Assembly: GCA_003344405.1 (NCBI GenBank)
Contig: NOWV01000026.1
Coordinates: 496,001-560,000, forward strand
Direction of reading: 5' to 3'
Source of the DNA: Trichoplax sp. H2
Taxonomy: Eukaryota; Placozoa; Uniplacotomia; Trichoplacea
Length of the DNA: 64,000 nucleotides
The translations under genes and the position numbers were made by a program. Shown here in pieces: positions 15,940 to 28,057 of this stretch. The notes under the pieces are model-generated. The model did no database searches and had not been told where the DNA came from. It was given only the letters and a program-made list of their open reading frames with translations. Numbering within the stretch: position 1 is the stretch's first letter; the number at the start of each line of letters is the position of its first letter.

Positions 15940-16502
15940 GTTGGCTGAATATCCGTGTATTAATTACGCTTATACTGTATAATTAGAATTACAGTACTGA
16001 ATATACTGTATGTTATTGAAATATATAGTATATAATATACAAGTACAGTATATAGTATATATAAATTAATGTAATGTAGGAAATAATAGATTACTGTATA
16101 AATTGATTCTTGCGTTGATTATATACTTGCAGTCGTCTAAACTAAGAAGCGAAATAGTTATTATAATTAACGAATCGATTTACTGTACCCAGCTCTTTAA
16201 ACAGCCATGAGTAGTAATAGTGAGTAGTAGTAGTGTACAGTACTGTGGGTGAAGTTCTGGTTAATTCACTATTTGTAAACCTGCATCAAAGACCATGGAC
16301 CGACCGCTGGATGCTACTGCGGTACTGAACACTAAGTGACAGTCTCCAGTACAGACGGACTACGGTTGCGTCATTTTAACAGGATTTATTACACAGGTTT
16401 ATTTACGAATCCAGTCTGCAAACTAAAGCTGAATTGGCGAAGTGGCGATTCCATCGTGGAGAATTTACCACTTTCAGGCCTTAATTTTTGTTAATATCCC
16501 AA
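15940..16502. promoter_or_regulatory. Divergent upstream region of DHPS and COQ4
   Basis: 563 bp between two start codons on opposite strands. The DHPS side has TATACTGTATA, CAGTACTGAATATACTGTATG and a TA-rich block (15971-16065). An isolated GTACAGTACTGTG is at 16233-16246. These are weaker relatives of the GTACTGTACAGTAC element seen at other divergent pairs. No experimental start site can be read from the sequence. Confidence 0.55.
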
Positions 16503-18759
16503 ATGCGTCGTTTAGCTTTCCGACCGTTATGGAAAAGAGACACAATTCGTCCATTATGCAATGGTAAGATATACAGTACTGTACTACTTAGATAGTAATC
16601 AATGCAATGAATTTCTCTAGTATAGTATGCAATGATTGAGTTGCAAAGCGAGGTAAACGTGGATTTCCTGATGAAAATACAGTATCAATTTAAATCGAAA
16701 TTGTGTCAGAAGCCTTACTGTGAAGACACTATACATTTTTATAATAATACAATGTTGTTGCACTTATAATACTCAGTTAAACATTTGCTGCTACCAATAC
16801 AGTTATAAAATATGCATTGCAAAAGCAGACACAGCCACGATAGCTAGTGATCTAGTCCAAATCTCGCTTGCCAGTGTTGCACCGATGCTGAAGGCTGGCT
16901 ATGATTTGCTGAGGCAAAAGTATTTTCCTGCTAATATTTAATAATAAATGATTGCCAATGTAGCTAGTGGTTTAGGTTACCAACACGAGAGCCACCAGGA
17001 TGATGCGGAAAGCTCCATAAATCAGGAGACGGACACACGAAAAGTACTCTACAATCAACATATTCCAACTACTAATTTTCAACGTGCAGCGCTAGCCTTT
17101 GGTTCAGCCTTTGCAGCATTAAATGACCCAAGAAGGCATGGTAAATGTTGATTAGGAGTACTATAGAAACTGCTTCATGATTTTAACTAGCAGTTAGAAA
17201 TTACTTTTACGATCATATAAAACTACTGTACATTACATCGAAATTGATATTTTAAACAGTAAACTGTTACAAACTTACCAAATAGACTACTCATTCAGTT
17301 TGACTTTGCTGTACATTGAGTATACAGTACTGTCTACTGTATTAATACATGCGAAAGAATATGACGTAAATTATTAATTAATTATTGCGTCTCAGAAAAG
17401 AAAGATTACGTAACCAACGTATTCAAACAATTTGCAATACTTACTAATAACTTTAATACTTGCACGCACTTAATGAGATTGTAAAACGAGCGTTGATTAT
17501 CATCCTATAACATTTCCGCGTACATAACTCAATCAATCTATCATTTACAAAACGCAATTTGCCTTCAATATACTGCATAATCAAGCTATCATAGCTATAC
17601 TGATATAACTCTTTCCCGCAGTTATGGTTGCTGATCTCGGCGAAGCGACTGGACAGTTTGCCCTGGAAAGACTAAGATCAAAAATGAATGCGGATCCTTC
17701 TGGCCGCCAAATTCTTAGGTTCTACATTGATCGATAGCAATATTAACTTGTAGCAGATATACATGTTACTATTAACGATAAATATTCAACCGAAGGATAC
17801 CTATCGCATAAGAGATTTTTATCTGATCTGTAAAATGTGATGTATGCTATGTATTATCGGAATATTCAATTAGATCAATTTTCTTTTCAGGGAGAGGCCT
17901 AGAATCCATTCCTCTGTTGTAAACCTTGACAAGCTAAGAAATTTTCCGGAAGATTCGTTCGGAAAAGCATATGTGCAATTTCTTGATACTAATGTAATAT
18001 ATAAATTAAATTTTTACACGTTTAAAATGAGCGTCTTAAATTCGCTACATGGTTTCCGATAAATTTCATTCTTTTTAATGATATACAGGAAATCACGCCC
18101 GATAGCAGAATGCCTGTATGCTTTCAAATATTTCACTGCATAATCCACGTAACATTGTTATATGAATCAGATGCACTATCTACAGTTCTGGTAATGTCAA
18201 TTTTCTACATTCATTTTAGGTTCGTTTTGTAGATGACGAAGAACTCGCTTACGTGATGACCCGATATCGAGAAATCCATGACTTCGTTCATACTTTACTT
18301 GGACTATCGATTAGGTAGAAAATGGTACCGTAGCTTTTGCTAATGTTGACCACACATTTCTTACAATTGTGTTATATTTAACATTATTAGTGTGCCGAAT
18401 GAAATTATAGTGAAATGGTTTGAAATGATTCAAACTGGCTTGCCTATGTGCATGCTGGGGTCTTTCTTTGGACCTCTGAAACTTTCACTTGGGTATTAAA
18501 AGTAGCGATATCCTTTATTTAGAAAATACACGCATCATATAATCCTTCTGCAACTGATTTTACTTATGCTGCTAATTACAGGGATAATTTCATATTAACG
18601 AGGTACTATATACCATGGGTGGTCAATACTGCTAGGAAGGCAAAGTCAGTTATGAATGTCTACTTTGAGAAACAGTTTGATCGGCCAATAGAAACGCTAC
18701 GACAGGAATTAAATATTACTATACCGCCAAATGTACCTTTTGAAGGAAAATACATTTAA
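16503..18759 (+). CDS. COQ4: Coenzyme Q biosynthesis protein COQ4
   Basis: Mitochondrial matrix-side component of the coenzyme Q biosynthetic complex. Exons: 16503-16563, 16964-17140, 17622-17718, 17891-17993, 18089-18115, 18220-18314, 18391-18492 and 18582-18759; 279 residues. The N-terminus [19 protein letters not shown] is basic and lacks acidic residues except one Asp, as expected of a mitochondrial presequence. The mature part starts near [20 protein letters not shown]. The family zinc motif HDxxH-x11-E is complete: [17 protein letters not shown]. Further family blocks are [18 protein letters not shown] and [20 protein letters not shown]. The intron after 17718 has a weak GTTCTA donor. 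A 27-nt exon (18089-18115) is present. Exon 1 is the least certain, but its phase fits. Confidence 0.95.
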
Positions 18760-21437
18760 GTATTGACCATACGAGAATGATAACCTGTATTGCTTCGCTA
18801 TGATCAGTATACAACTCCGTAAGTGTACGAGCGTGCATGTTGTAATATGAAGAAAGAACATGTATGTCTACTGCATTGATATTAAAATATGCTGTGATTT
18901 GTACCGTACCCAATCGTAAGATGAACGCCTATCGATAGTAAAGAAACATCATGGAAGATTGATATTACGATATTGTTAACACGCATAATACAACATCTAA
19001 TGTTATTGCCGCTTCGGACAACTGCAGCACTGAATTGTCAAGTAACTGATTTATCTGAAATTCAAGTCTGAATGAAATGCTCATTTTTGCATCACATTAG
19101 ATTTACAGAATAAGGATAATATTATATTGTTTACAGTGGTCTTTTTCGTAAAAATGTGATTTTAGGAAAGTTGTAATTGAATCTGATTACGGATTTTATT
19201 ATAGATACCATTGCTACAGATATCCATTTCTCTATTGTACATTTTTATGGTAATCCAGAAGTGATAAAAGCATTTGTTTCTCATTCACTACGATACAGCT
19301 GCTTTAATTGTTACTGCTATTAAATAAATGTTAAACTTATGATAAAATGAATGAGAGAAGAATATGTCAATTTTTTTAAAATCTGTGTTGAGCGAGCTAT
19401 TAACAGCAGCTGTTATTCCTTCGTTGTTACTACAGAGTGGAATGTTTAAACGTAATGGCTGATATATGATCTTCAGTACAATTTAGCACCATAACGTAGG
19501 GACTGTTACTAATGCGATCTATTACGTTCATGGCGTAAGTTATTGCAGTACGAGTATAGAGAATTTTATTATCTAACGGATTCTAACCACATAATTTTAC
19601 TATATTTAACTTAATATAAATTGCCCAAAATATCGTACTTTTTCTTAATTCCAATTGTATGCTCAGGAAGATGAGAAAGATGAATTACAGTGCTGTGCTA
19701 CAAGTTATGACAGTATTATTGTGCTTGATTTGTAGAAACTTAGAAGTCAATTTTACTTTATTAAGTCTTTAAAATAGGTTACGTCATTTCAAAGCAATGG
19801 CTTTACCTTTCAAAGTTGTGTACGCGTACAGCAATAGAGCTTCTGTTGTTGTGCACCATTTTTTACTGAAGTAATTATAAGTAAGCAACCACAGTTTTTA
19901 ATACTGTATATACCTGATCCGGCGCAACCAGTTCTGCTGGTAAGCATAGTTGACAGTAGGCTCTATGACTATCCTAAATATTTCTTTTCGCAAACTACAG
20001 CCAAGAATGAAGTCGATTCACGTATAAACTGTTCTGTTATATTCGTAAATAGTCAAAAACCAGACGATCAACTTAAATTCGTAACAGAAACTACCTCATG
20101 CAATTCCTATTAGTACCGTGGAAATGGCCTATGCCTTTTATCTAATCTAAAAGCATAGCAGAATACTGCAAGGCCCCTTGATCCTATGCCCCCATGATGC
20201 CCGCTCCGACACTCGATCTAGGGCAGGACAATGGATTGCATTTTTAGGCCTTGCCAGTCGACAAGATACAGGATAGCGAATGAGATAGTAAATCATCGTC
20301 CTACGCATTCTCATCTATGCCTGCTACTGCTGTTCTTTCTATTACTGTACCGCTTAACTCTAACTTACCTTAACATCGCTGAAATTATAGCTTTTTCCTA
20401 CGCCTTTGCTACAACTGTTGCTGCTATTGTTTATTAATTAACCGATTAATCCCTAGTTATTTCGTAGTGATGCATGACGTAACTAACGATAAACTGCAGC
20501 TTTTACCTACTAGTATACTGCTGTTTTTTCCTTTCCGTACCCCATAACAGCAACTTACTGCTTAAATATGGAGCGAACTGCTTACTTTTATGGCAGAAAT
20601 GTCAATACTGACATGTTAATGTTTCAGCGTTTACTACAGTCAGCTACAAGTTTAAGCCTTAGGGTTTTCTCACTACAACTTCAATCCATAAATGTTACTT
20701 CACTACTCTACACTACTGTACTATAAGAAAAAGTAGTAATGTAGAGCTCAGCTATACGTGTAATATTTTATATGTAACACAGGGCAATGCCAGTAATGTC
20801 ATGGACCTAGTTAAACGAGCATCCTAATAACTTTAACTAGCTATAGCTATGCTTCCACTTTAATGTTGGTTCTACGTTTCTGAACAAAGAAAAGCAGCTT
20901 TTAGTAGTGCTAAGGGTGATAACATTGCTAATTTGCAATCATGAGTTTACTAAGTTTACTTGCAGCTACACATAAAATGGAATTTGGAGTACCAGCCACG
21001 AATCCGCCAACCCATTTCCAGGTTTACTTTGTCACTGTGCCACTATTTACAACAGCTTTATCGGCTGTAGTTCTTCGACTACAGTTACTATTTCTGTTCA
21101 TAACCGGTTTTAAACTGAGAGTATAATATGTTTACTCGTGAGTCAGTTGTAGTATTCGGTTAGAAATAAATTAATTCTAGAACCTTTCACTATACCGTTA
21201 ATGTTAACTATAAAAAGCTACAGTAATATAATTTCATCGCGAGTACCTTTTCATTAAATAGCTTTTGCACTCATTCAACCTTTACGTATTTTTAAATACA
21301 TAGCCCCATCTATCTTTAAGTATTAATGATAGTACGCCGCTAAATTAAGTGATGCAAAAACAACGGTATTTGCTTAGCAGAAGTTTTCCGTCATATCTAC
21401 ACTGTTCTTTACGGATGCAACAAAAATCCCCTAATGG

Positions 21438-21504
21438 CTCCTCCTCTCACTTCCCCTTTCCGTAAAAATTTCCAAAAATTCTTACAAAAAGTAAGAGGAG
21501 GAGG
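21438..21504. repeat. Imperfect inverted repeat, CTCC-rich arms
   Basis: CTCCTCCTCTCACTT at 21438-21452 faces AAGTAAGAGGAGGAGG at 21489-21504, about 15 bp with one mismatch and a loop of about 36 bp. It is non-coding; no function is evident. Confidence 0.6.
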
Positions 21505-22095
21505 AATTTTTCTTTAGCAGTCTCTGGCAACTGTAGACAAACAATTTTAAATCTAGTTGAAATTAGCTCACTATAGCTTTACTGTTGCAATATTCTCTTT
21601 TTATTTAAAACTGATAAAATAGGGATGTACCACTGCATTATAAAATCGAATTAGTTTTGCCATTAAGAATAACTATTAAGGTTCTAGGGGAAATATGCAA
21701 ATCCAAGGATTAGTGATCAGTTAGCATCCAACGACTGTAGATCTACTAAAAATAAAAACTGATAATAATCTAAGGACTGAATAAAAGCAAGCTAAGCAAC
21801 ATTTTTCGCAAGATTCAGATAACAAATACCTTCAGGTTCTCTTAGAAAATTGTGAAGCTCTCAAAACAAACGTTGAAATTCATCAAAACTCTTTAATAAT
21901 CTCAATAGTAATCAATAAAAAACTTAGAAAACTATACTAGCAACTGATCTTGAAACATTAAAACTTAGCCATCAAAACAGTAACTTTTTCAGTACCAGGG
22001 ATACGTTTTATCACTAATATCAATTTAACTAATAAACCATAGGGAAACAAATTTCAATCTTTAAACATCATTATAATATTTATCAAATTAATTAT

Positions 22096-22140
22096 TTTAA
22101 GGTTAAGGTTAGGATTAGGGTTAGGGCTATTGTTAGGGAT
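22096..22140. repeat. Short interstitial telomere-like repeat
   Basis: Degenerate run of TTAAGG, TTAGGA and TTAGGG units, with two clean TTAGGG copies together and a third a few bases on. It matches the animal telomere repeat but is only about 45 bp long and lies inside the window, not at an end. Confidence 0.7.
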
Positions 22141-23051
22141 AGCGTTGAGCTAACCCTCTATGAATTACTTGAATTACTTGCATGAAAAGATTTTATGTGA
22201 GCAAAAGCTATTAATACCCTATCCTGGTGGATAATGGATATCCGTTACAGTATTAATTTTCTTTGTTTTAGTCTATTCAATTCCCTATTTTGTCCAATAT
22301 CGTTATTATTATTAATAACTTAAACGTAAGTGCATCAATCTATCAATCGCTCCATCTCAGTAACTAAGGGTTTACTGCTGTTAAGAACAAATGCGTTAAA
22401 GTGCAAATTACATTATTGAAGATTTCATGAAGCAACAAGTTATAAATATATATTTGAAATTTAGATAACAAAAACTTGAGTCGAGTCTGAGGTCGGTATT
22501 ATGAAGTGATAAATATTCACTGTCCTGTGATTATAATTATTTAATCGGGGTTGAAAAGCATGATAATGCATGTTTATTTTAATACTTGGATATAATATAA
22601 ATACTAAAATATAATTTAGATTAATCATTTTGTTAGTTGTACAAAATGAAAAATCTAGCGGCCTCAAATATGGCCATTAATTTCTGAGTGATTATAAAAT
22701 AATCTTCAAATTTTAAAATATAAGCATCAGTTTGGGATGATGTATCAATTTTATTCACCCCCCTGTGGTATAATTCATATATAGAGTAAGCTATGGATAG
22801 CTAGCAATTTTAATTTATTATTGTACCACAATCTAGAATTCGTTTAAATCTTTGAAATTATCTTTATTTAAATAAGAAATTGTTTGTAACTTTTTAAATT
22901 CCGATTCTGGTACGCAGCAATAAATTATCTTACTGTATTAATAGTAGATTGCCTACGTATGCTATCCGGTCATGTACTTAAATTAAGTAATCATTTAAAA
23001 CAAGGCCTTTACAAATGTGATATTATTTTAAGATATCGGTATCTATCTATT

Positions 23052-26000
23052 TTATATAGGCGAAATCTTAACAAAAATATCTCGATCTGGCTGCAATACT
23101 GTATATCTTGCCAGCTTAACATCTTCACTTTCGGGCAATATTTCAAATCGAAAAGCTGAAACAAGTATAGTAAATATTACTTTAACTTCTATCAGAGCTA
23201 GCTTTTTCCCAATGCAACTGCTACTGCCTAGTCCAAATGGCGAAAAGGTGAAATTATCATAATTTTTTTCTTCCATAAATCGGTCTGGATTAAATGTTAA
23301 TGGATCTTTCCAGAATTTTTCAAGCCTAATAAGGAGGTAGTTTTAATACTCACTACTACTTAATAGTGCTACCTTGCTACTAGCATTCAAAGTGTCATGA
23401 TTCTGGATCATGCTGATAAATGGCAATACAGTGTCAGAAAATGGTTGTAATATTGTTCCAAAAGCACATTTACAACGATATCATGCCCGTTATCGTAATG
23501 TACTACTTTCAAATGATAAATAAACATATGCCGTATTACATAATATTGTTACACGACTCAACAATTATATTTATGTAACCATAGCCTATTTTGCCTTAAA
23601 CTAGGCATGACTAACCTGTGTGTGACGGCTAGACATAGAAACAGTTTAGTTCCTTTCGGGATATAATAATCTCCAATAACATCATCCACTATAGACTCTC
23701 TTTCTACAGCGGGTGCAGGAGGATATAATCTATTCCATAAGTAACAAGAAATGATTTCGTCTACTTATCACACAAGATAATATCGTCATAACTCAACTAG
23801 TAATTAGACTTTTACACATAGGTTTTACTTTACAACTCAAGCTTTGCATCGTTAATTAATACCGTAATGATTCTTTAATGACACAATCTAGAAACTTCAT
23901 TGATGAAATAGCTTCCCAGGTGTTTGACTTTGGGGTTGAATTGATTTTTTCTTTAACTTCTTTGCGTAATCGATCTTGAATAAGTTGATATTTAGCTAAG
24001 CAGAACATTGTCCAGATGAAGCACGATCCGACCGTCTATATTGATTGATTGGAAATATTGGATAACGTTATGGTCTAAATTTAATACGAAAATCTGTATT
24101 CATATATATTTGATGTGAGTTAGCATTACTACTGTGCATGGCTACTTTGTAAATTATGCCTACATCTTTTCCGGCAATAATAAACGTCATTAGCTGATCA
24201 CGTAGTTCATCATTGGATAGTTTACTATTTGTCCGCAGATCTCGAACCTTTAAGAGTAAATCCAAAAGATCCAGAACTTTACCATTTTCTAAAAATTTCA
24301 ATTTTACTATTGTTAATTTTCGCACGATAGACTGTACAAGTTGAATAATCAAATAAAATGAAACAACAATAAGGGAGATGATCAAAAGCTGAGTAAAATA
24401 CAAAAATTTAAGTAGAGTATTTCCTATCCTTTACATTTACCTCTTCCCATAAGCGTACTGCACTAAAAATTTCGTAATCTAAACTATTGATGTGACTCAT
24501 GTCAACTATTGATGTCAAACATGTAATCTAACTTTGGTTACCATATCTAATACCTGAGCTGTTATATGATGGTTGTTTGTGTCTTTTTCTAGTTAGTGAG
24601 TCATCTAGCATCTTATTAAGTTCTTTATCCGCATTCTGAAATTGCTTAACATTTCGAAAAGGTATTTGATTGAAGAATGGTAAGCTTCTCAAAAGACTAT
24701 ATAGTGATGACACAGAATACCCTTTACAACAACTTTATAGACTCCCATCAATTTATTGCCCATTATATATAGTCGATAGTGCAACGAAGCATTATGCTTT
24801 TCATTTATACGTATACAGTTATCAACTTGCGAATTGAAATTCTGCGATTCTAACATACCTACAAAGGCAGGGATAACAATTTGTAACAGTTCCACCATTT
24901 ATACATTATTCTTACCTAATATAGTTGTTTGATAATACAAAACTAATGTTTTCTGATAATGTAGACCGATTAGAGTTACTGAGCGACCCAAAATCACGAT
25001 TTAATACAAATTTTCCGATTATATCTGATGTCTATTGAATTTAAATGAATATAAGATTTAGAAAATACTTTTAAAAGAGTCGGAGCGTTAGAATAGAAGC
25101 AAAATAAAAATGACTAGTTTACGTTTGTGAATATTTAGATTGGTTATCTTAATAATAAATACTAGAAACTAGACCTATAATGTTTCGAAGCCCCTGAATA
25201 AAACGTCTTATAAAAAGTAAAGATTAACATACCGCTGCTCCAAAATAGCTGTTAATCGATACCACTGCTGTTTGATTACTGCTGGAACTGATTTCTTTTG
25301 CCCATAAATCTTTAATTTTATATCCAACTTCCTCGATTGTTACTACAAGTTCTGACCGTTATAAGTATCCGGTTCGTAAACAATTTTAAAATTAAAAAAT
25401 TTAGAAATTTTAGGAATTAACACGCGGAAGAGTTTCGAATGTAAGGTGTGATGTCTTTACAAGTTAGAACTAATTAACACTATTAATTTTAATAATACTG
25501 AACGCTGTACAGGATACATCGCTGTATTGGCCCTAATTTAGGTGAACCTTTGATATTTGATAGCTTAAATACTGGATTAAGCATTTTTCTTTGCCACACA
25601 TGGTCACTTTTTGAACAAGTCAACAGTCCGTTTCCTAGTAATCTCTGAGTAGGCCTTTTATCATGATTATGTAAAATTAAGACAAACTATTGTAAAAAAT
25701 GTAAACATAAAAACGATAACTAAAATTTTACAGTATTTATCTAATGAAGCAATTAATGGAAAGACTTTATTAATGTAAAATGATTATTATACCCAAAATA
25801 GTTATCGGGTTTCTTGTATCTAGATTCATAATCGATCAAAACGTGCTTGAAAACTTTAGGATCAGCTGTTAAAATTACTGGTGATCCAAGCCAAAAGTGC
25901 ATACGAATGGTAAGGCCATACTTATTTATCCACCTATAAGAAATGCTTAATTAAACTTTATTGGCATAGTATTATTAAAAGGTCCTATGAAATTGCAACA

Positions 26001-26631
26001 CATTATGCTGCAAAGATAGCTAGAACAAGTAATTAAATTAATTGCAACACGAGCTTATAGTTCATCTAATGTAATGCCAATGAGATCTACGATTTCGGAA
26101 GTAGTTAATTGTAACTGATAAATTGTTACTTTTTCATGACAGTAGTTATTATAACATCACCTGAAATAACTTGATAAGTATTCTTCATTACTTAACTCTC
26201 TTAAATTTCCATAGAGCAGTGAATATGGAGGACCAGGAATCTGTTCTTGTTTCAATTATAAACCGATATAAATCGCATCAATTCTATCATGAATGTCTTA
26301 TATTAATGCTATTTGCTAATATGTAAGTGTATAGTAAAGATAGTAAAACAATTACATTATAATTTTTTAAACGATGCAATGAACTAGAGATGTCAATTCT
26401 TACTGTAATTATCAGTAAGTAAAAATTACAAACCAAATTATAACTCTTTCTCTAGTCTTGAAACTTCATTTAACGTACCTTCTTTAAAGGTGATGTATAA
26501 TGTCTAATTAGCCAGGATAAAATTACGTAAATTAATAGGATGGCAATTACAGAGATGAATTTATTCAAGAACGACGATTGCAAGAATTCATTAAGTATGT
26601 GTTCAAGCCAATAGAAAAATTCTGACTCCAT
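23052..26631 (-). CDS. Microsomal cytochrome P450
   Basis: Heme-thiolate monooxygenase of the ER membrane. Eleven exons on the minus strand: 26479-26631, 26161-26240, 25793-25933, 25548-25654, 25233-25351, 24916-25031, 24554-24696, 24164-24288, 23863-24035, 23616-23729 and 23052-23325; 514 residues. A membrane anchor lies near residues 20-42 (FISVIAILLIYVILSWLI), then the proline-rich IPGPPYS. The I-helix motif is AGKDT (from FIIAGKDTVGSCFIW), the K-helix ExxR is ESLR before LYPPAPAVERES, and the PERF-like motif is FNPDRF. The heme loop is FSPFGLGSSSCIG. Every hallmark is intact, so it should be active. The heme loop and I-helix resemble the CYP3/4/46 type, but I cannot assign a subfamily or substrate. 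Confidence 0.95.
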
Positions 26632-28057
26632 CGCGTTAATCTTTCTAGATATTTTCTTTACAGCAAACTTAATACAGATGACTAAAACTAATCAAATATT
26701 AATTCTGCACGTACCGATCAGTCGATACAGAAATTTGATCGTATGTAACACTCTGCTGTCGTTTATGATGGTTTCAATACATTGCTTTACGTTCATAGTA
26801 ATTCTACAGAGTTTCTATGGAATCGGATTTGCATAAAATATTTACAGACTTTGCCCTAATTAGTAAATTGGTTTTAATTCCATTATGCCAACTGTCGCTA
26901 ATAATGACCTTTGGACATTTCTTCTATTGAGAACGTGATTACACATTAATAATTATTAGTTTACAGCTTCAGGGATGGCCATAGACTTGATACTCCTGCA
27001 TCTCTTGAAAGTAATAATTTCTACAAGTCTTTCTAATAAAATGAAATAAATGCTACTATGGGAATCAAGATATTGGCTATTTACTTTACTATAGCATTAG
27101 TTTGTACGTTTAAGTAAGTATGGCGGAAATTACCGTCAGAAATAGAAAATAATCTTGCAGGTAGAAGTATTCTATTGGTATCTTTAATTCTTAATCATCG
27201 AATTTTATTCGATTGCATATGAAATTATTTTTACTATAATTATGCAGAGAGTTTTCTATAGTGCCATATGCAGTACTGTGTACGTGTACAACATACACAT
27301 GCTGTATACAGTACAACAGCGCTGTAGTGCTTCTTTTTTGATAAATTACTAGACTCGGCTAGCTATTATATTATAATTATCGGTTCCGGAGTATCATAAT
27401 GTACATAAACTCCGCATCCCCTTAACTGTCTGATTTAATGAATTATATCAGTAAATAACTAATACATAGTAATTCAAATCCGTAGAAATTATCAACGCAC
27501 GTATAACAATAGTTGACGATTGAAGCTACGATAACGCTTATTTCCGTTATATCTAACTGATAGATACGCAACGCAAACAAATTAATCAGATAGAAATCAG
27601 GGCTATACAAAAAATTATCGAATATTTGGAGCCTAGAATACAAATTTAAAGCACAAAGAAAGATAGCGATATTAAAATAAATTACATAAACCATTAATGC
27701 TATAACTTTACTCTATATTTAACTACAATAAATATGCGTATGTTATGATCCAAGTCAGATATGTAAGCACATCATAAGGCATGGATTGAATATATAGGAA
27801 GAGTTTGCCTTCATACTTATCTGTTCATAGTAACTGTAAAGGTAGGTTAAATGTAAACAAATCGCAGTATGCTCATAATTATAATTTAACCTCTATAGCG
27901 ATTGATTGCAAATTTTAAAGCAGCCACATCTAAAAATGTTCAAAAACATCTATATAGTACGAATTTAACTTTTGTTAATTGGAATGCCAGCAGCTCACTT
28001 TTATTTCGATCTTGTATGTTATTTTAAATGCGAGAATTGTAATAAAAGTATAATGTA
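26632..28057. other. Intergenic upstream of the P450 gene
   Basis: 1.4 kb between the P450 start and the DOK-like stop, both on the minus strand. Apart from a small GTAC motif group at 27268-27318, nothing was recognised. A 5' UTR exon of the P450 gene or the DOK 3' UTR may lie here. Confidence 0.5.
27268..27318. repeat. Small GTAC palindrome group upstream of the P450 gene
   Basis: CAGTACTGTGTACGTGTAC followed by CTGTATACAGTAC, related to the GTACTGTACAGTAC clusters elsewhere, about 640 bp upstream of the P450 start codon. Confidence 0.65.

Larger units (their letters stand above)
18760..23051. other. Long intergenic stretch without a recognised gene
   Basis: About 4.3 kb between COQ4 and the P450 gene, which converge. 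No exon with family similarity and no tRNA-like structure were seen on either strand. It holds a short telomere-like stretch (22096-22140) and an imperfect purine/pyrimidine inverted repeat at 21438-21504. Open frames at 20231-20437 and 20941-21126 lack splice context and domain features. Confidence 0.5.

Noticed and set aside
16720-16941. Open frame between COQ4 exons 1 and 2
   Set aside because: It ends in a stop before exon 2 and breaks the COQ4 frame if included. Joining 16563 to 16964 keeps phase, so this is intron sequence.
20231-21126. Two hydrophobic open frames in the gene-poor gap
   Set aside because: Leucine-rich translation of pyrimidine-rich DNA, no ATG context or splice signals that build a longer protein, and no family resemblance.
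23340-23480. Possible extra P450 exon containing a TVLPFIS-like frame
   Set aside because: It lies between exons 23616-23729 and 23052-23325, which join in phase and give a continuous alignment (THR then LEKFWKDP). Including it would insert residues where the family has none.
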